This document shows positions 61,160 through 64,000 of a stretch of DNA of 64,000 nucleotides, piece after piece. The first letter of the stretch is position 1. The number at the start of each line of letters is the position of its first letter. The notes under the pieces are model-generated. The model made no database searches and was not told the origin of the DNA. It saw only the letters and a list, made by a program, of their open reading frames with translations. Source of the stretch: Watersipora subatra (lineage: Eukaryota > Bryozoa > Gymnolaemata > Cheilostomatida > Watersiporidae); assembly GCF_963576615.1 (NCBI RefSeq), contig NC_088711.1, forward strand, positions 15,547,869 to 15,611,868, written 5' to 3'. The translations under genes were made by a program, and so were the position numbers.

Positions 61160-64000
61160 AATTATAAAATAGAGGTCATATTCAGTCTGATGAACTAACA
61201 GTTTTTAAATGTGAAAAAATGGGCTCCTTTTCGTTAATTTGCTGTTTAGATTAGTTTGTGTTACGAAGTGCCTGGATGCAGTGATAATAGTGAGAACAGA
61301 GATCCACAATACTTATGCAGGGGTGAGGTACATCAATAGAAAGATTATTTTATGAAATAGTATTGAAGATGTTACGTTTAGGGCTTCTTATTATGATACA
61401 AAGCTGGAGAATCTACGGTTCAAAAAATCTTTGGCATAATAAGGAAATTTCTCAGTAGCTATTCCACTGTACAGCATCAAAGATGAAGTATTCAACAAAA
61501 TGAAGTTGAAATATGAATTTAGCGAAAAAAATTCAATAAAAAAATTAAACATGAGAAGCGTTGAAGAAGCAAATACTTGTTGTATGGTGTCAACAATCTT
61601 TTGAGTTTTTAAGAACCAACATTTTTCAAATAGCAGATATTTTATTAATGCAAATAAGCAAACTGCAAAAACACAGGATTTCCTGCAAACGTGAGCCATT
61701 CGAACATAATATTTACTCTAATATGTTAAACAAAAGCGTCCTTATAAACTGCCACTACTTTACAGTGCTGTCAGAAATTATGAGACCACCTAATTATTCT
61801 CCCCATTTTTCATCTTTGCACCTAGCTGAAACCATGTTAATTCATCTAGATACCATATATTGCACATTATTACATGCAAAAATGCTTTTTTCTAGCAAAT
61901 TAAAGGAAAACTATTTTATTTTTCTTTTCCAATAGAGGCAAAACAATTAGTGCCATCAAGTTATCTGTTTAGTGTCCAATCATAAATATTGTTAGTGGTA
62001 AAACACAATATTATCCATCTGTGTTAAACATTCTGTAATCCCACAACGTCTTATAGTTAGTAAATAGGGTTTGATTCCGCTGACTATATGTTATAGATTT
62101 CGACCTTCACATCTAGTTGAGATTTAGCGCATGTTGATATATACATGTACATATTGATCTGCAGCCCAGCCAAGACTAGCCAACTCAACTTTAAGAGATT
62201 TTTTGACACTACAGTCTTCTATGGAAATACTAGCCAAAAGCAAATAGGCAAAACCATGAGCAGCTCGGGTAACACCATCCCATGTAAACTTGGTCTTTGA
62301 GAAAAGGGGCAATGAGTTAATGCTAACTAGTTACAGATATACAAACCACTTAGATGATTATACCTTGAAAGGGCATCCATATAATCTACAAAAATACAAA
62401 AAAACACAGTGTGTAAAGTAACCAAATGTATTCTAACGGTTGATTCCTTTGATCAAGTGACACTTCTTAACAGGTGTTTCCTTTTATAGCAGACTTAGTA
62501 GAGTGACCTTGACTCATGCTTTTACTGATAGACTCTGTGTATAATTACAATAATAAAACTCTTAAATAAACTGATATGCTAGTACAGAGTCTAAAATACC
62601 ATCTTGTGCCAACATTCCAGGCTGCACAAACCTCCATAAAGTCTGTAAATCATTAAATTATACAAATTATTAAAAGGTTCCTTTATTATTATATATTATT
62701 TTATTTATTAAGGTTACTATTATAGGTATATAATTAGGTTATTAATTAACACTATTGGGTGGTTTGAAAAAATTTCCATCTCATATTTGACATCAGTTGT
62801 AATTTTCTATAAAAATCACATTGACGCATAGATAAAAAGCGAGATTTAGAATGTAAAGGCGTACACAACCCAGGTTGCTTATCAATGCATCGTTCAACTA
62901 ATTACATACTACATACTTAATGGGCCTGACTGGGGGCATGAATGAGAACATATAATAAATATATCATCTAGTTTACATGCCTTGCATATTTAAAAAACCC
63001 TAATTGGAAATTATTATCCAATGTATTTAAAAATGTTTCATTGTCCACAAAAGTGTTGGTCCATATATTTAATTCCCAAAGTACTTGCTAATTCCATGTC
63101 TAGTCTTGTTAATGCTAACTCTAGTAATTCCTAGCGCTAGCAAGCCAACCAAATATATCTGCACTAGCATCAAATTCAACAGCGACATCCGTTTGCCAAA
63201 AATTATTTATTTATATTTCTGTTTTAAAAGAATTGTTTTGAAGAGTCACACCAAGTGTTATCATCTACCTAACTGTATCTAGTATCAATATATGGCACAC
63301 AAAGAACCCATTACCATGGACCAAATTTGAGTAGAATTATCAGTTTTTAACTTTCCTTTAAAAATATTTTAACTTTCCGTTAAAATAACCAAGCATTCAT
63401 ATTTGTAAAAGCATGCATTGCAAACTTCACATTCAGTAAATTTTTTTCTGGAATTTCAAAATCTACTTACTAAATGTTTTAAAAATGTTTGCATAAAACT
63501 TTTATTCATGCTTGCCGTCAGCGCCTAAATCTCTACATCATGTGTTAATCTTTCTATATAAGTTTCTAGGAAAGACGATGTTCATGTATTAATTTGCCAG
63601 TACGTTATACGGTCATGTACTTAATATCCTATAATTATGCATTGCTTTCTCGTCAGCATTTCAAATGCGTATTTTCCCTGATATGCAAGTGCTTGTGAAT
63701 TAGAGAGCAGTATAATTGCTACAATAATACGTTTGTATAATGCATGTATATGGCTTAAAATAAGCTAATAAAAATGTATGTACTGTGATCATATCTGTAC
63801 AGCTTGTTATCTTCAACCAATAAAATTAGAAATGTTTAAAATTTAGCCTACGTGATCACTCAAAAAGATAATTTTACAGCTGCTTGGTTTTCATATTTAA
63901 AGTCAGGACAAAATAAAGATTAATTTAACGTACAATTTATGGCTATTGACTAAATTTGCAATGAGGAACAATGCCGTAGATAAGAATTTTAGTTTTCCAA
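61160..64000. other. No recognised gene or repeat
   Basis: AT-rich sequence with only short, uncharacterised open frames (longest about 124 codons, plus strand, 61561-61935). I saw no splice-framed segment with homology and no array. Upstream exons of ZSWIM7 could be here but were not identified. Confidence 0.4.

Noticed and set aside
61561-61935. A 124-codon plus-strand frame
   Set aside because: AT-rich, with no recognisable domain, splice context or initiation context; length is within chance expectation here.
62124-62312. A 62-codon minus-strand frame as ZSWIM7 exon 1
   Set aside because: No match to the expected N-terminal pattern and no fitting donor in the needed phase.

Overview
The window is nuclear DNA of an animal. 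It has intron-rich genes with GT-AG junctions, an AT-rich background, LINE, SINE-like, Helitron-like, MITE and Ty3/gypsy elements, and an exceptional number of minisatellites (about twenty arrays). The gene families and the transposon mix fit an invertebrate, probably a lophotrochozoan/spiralian, but the sequence alone does not fix the phylum. No bacterial genes, CRISPR arrays, rRNA or intact tRNA genes were seen.

Layout. (1) About 1-8.9 kb, minus strand: an FKRP-like (LicD/fukutin-related) Golgi glycosylation gene. Nine phase-compatible exons cover the membrane anchor, stem and glycosyltransferase-like region; the LicD catalytic part must lie beyond the left edge. Its introns hold arrays with 23-, 21- and 15-bp units. 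(2) 9-19.1 kb: transposon-rich intergenic DNA with a foldback/MITE copy, a GC-rich palindromic MITE, a decayed LINE, two adjacent Helitron-like copies, and a young Ty3/gypsy element with matching LTRs and a 5-bp target duplication. (3) 19.4-29.2 kb and 32.8-43.4 kb, plus strand: two tandem paralogues of SLC35B3, the Golgi PAPS transporter. Each has nine coding exons with identical intron phases and predicts about 352 and 354 residues. (4) 47.0-53.2 kb, minus strand: a seven-exon gene that I do not recognise. (5) 55.1-57.0 kb, minus strand: the last two coding exons of ZSWIM7, a SWIM zinc-finger partner in recombination repair. (6) 57.4-61.1 kb: a 3.7-kb satellite of 21-bp monomers with a higher-order period of about 50-52 monomers. 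(7) 61.1-64 kb: nothing recognisable.

The most unusual observation is at the SLC35B3 pair. In copy 1 the 3' splice site of exon 8 has been amplified into thirteen acceptors at exact 24-bp spacing. The unit is a multiple of three and the frame is open throughout, so any acceptor could give an in-frame protein lengthened by 8 residues per unit. In copy 2 the acceptor and start of a different exon (exon 5) have been amplified in a 40-bp register that does not keep frame. The paralogous introns also show single-copy 'seeds' in one gene that match long arrays in the other, and exon 3 is far more alike than the rest, as expected after gene conversion.

Two of the recognised families act in the Golgi (the FKRP-like protein and the PAPS transporters), but nothing in the sequence shows that they are co-regulated.
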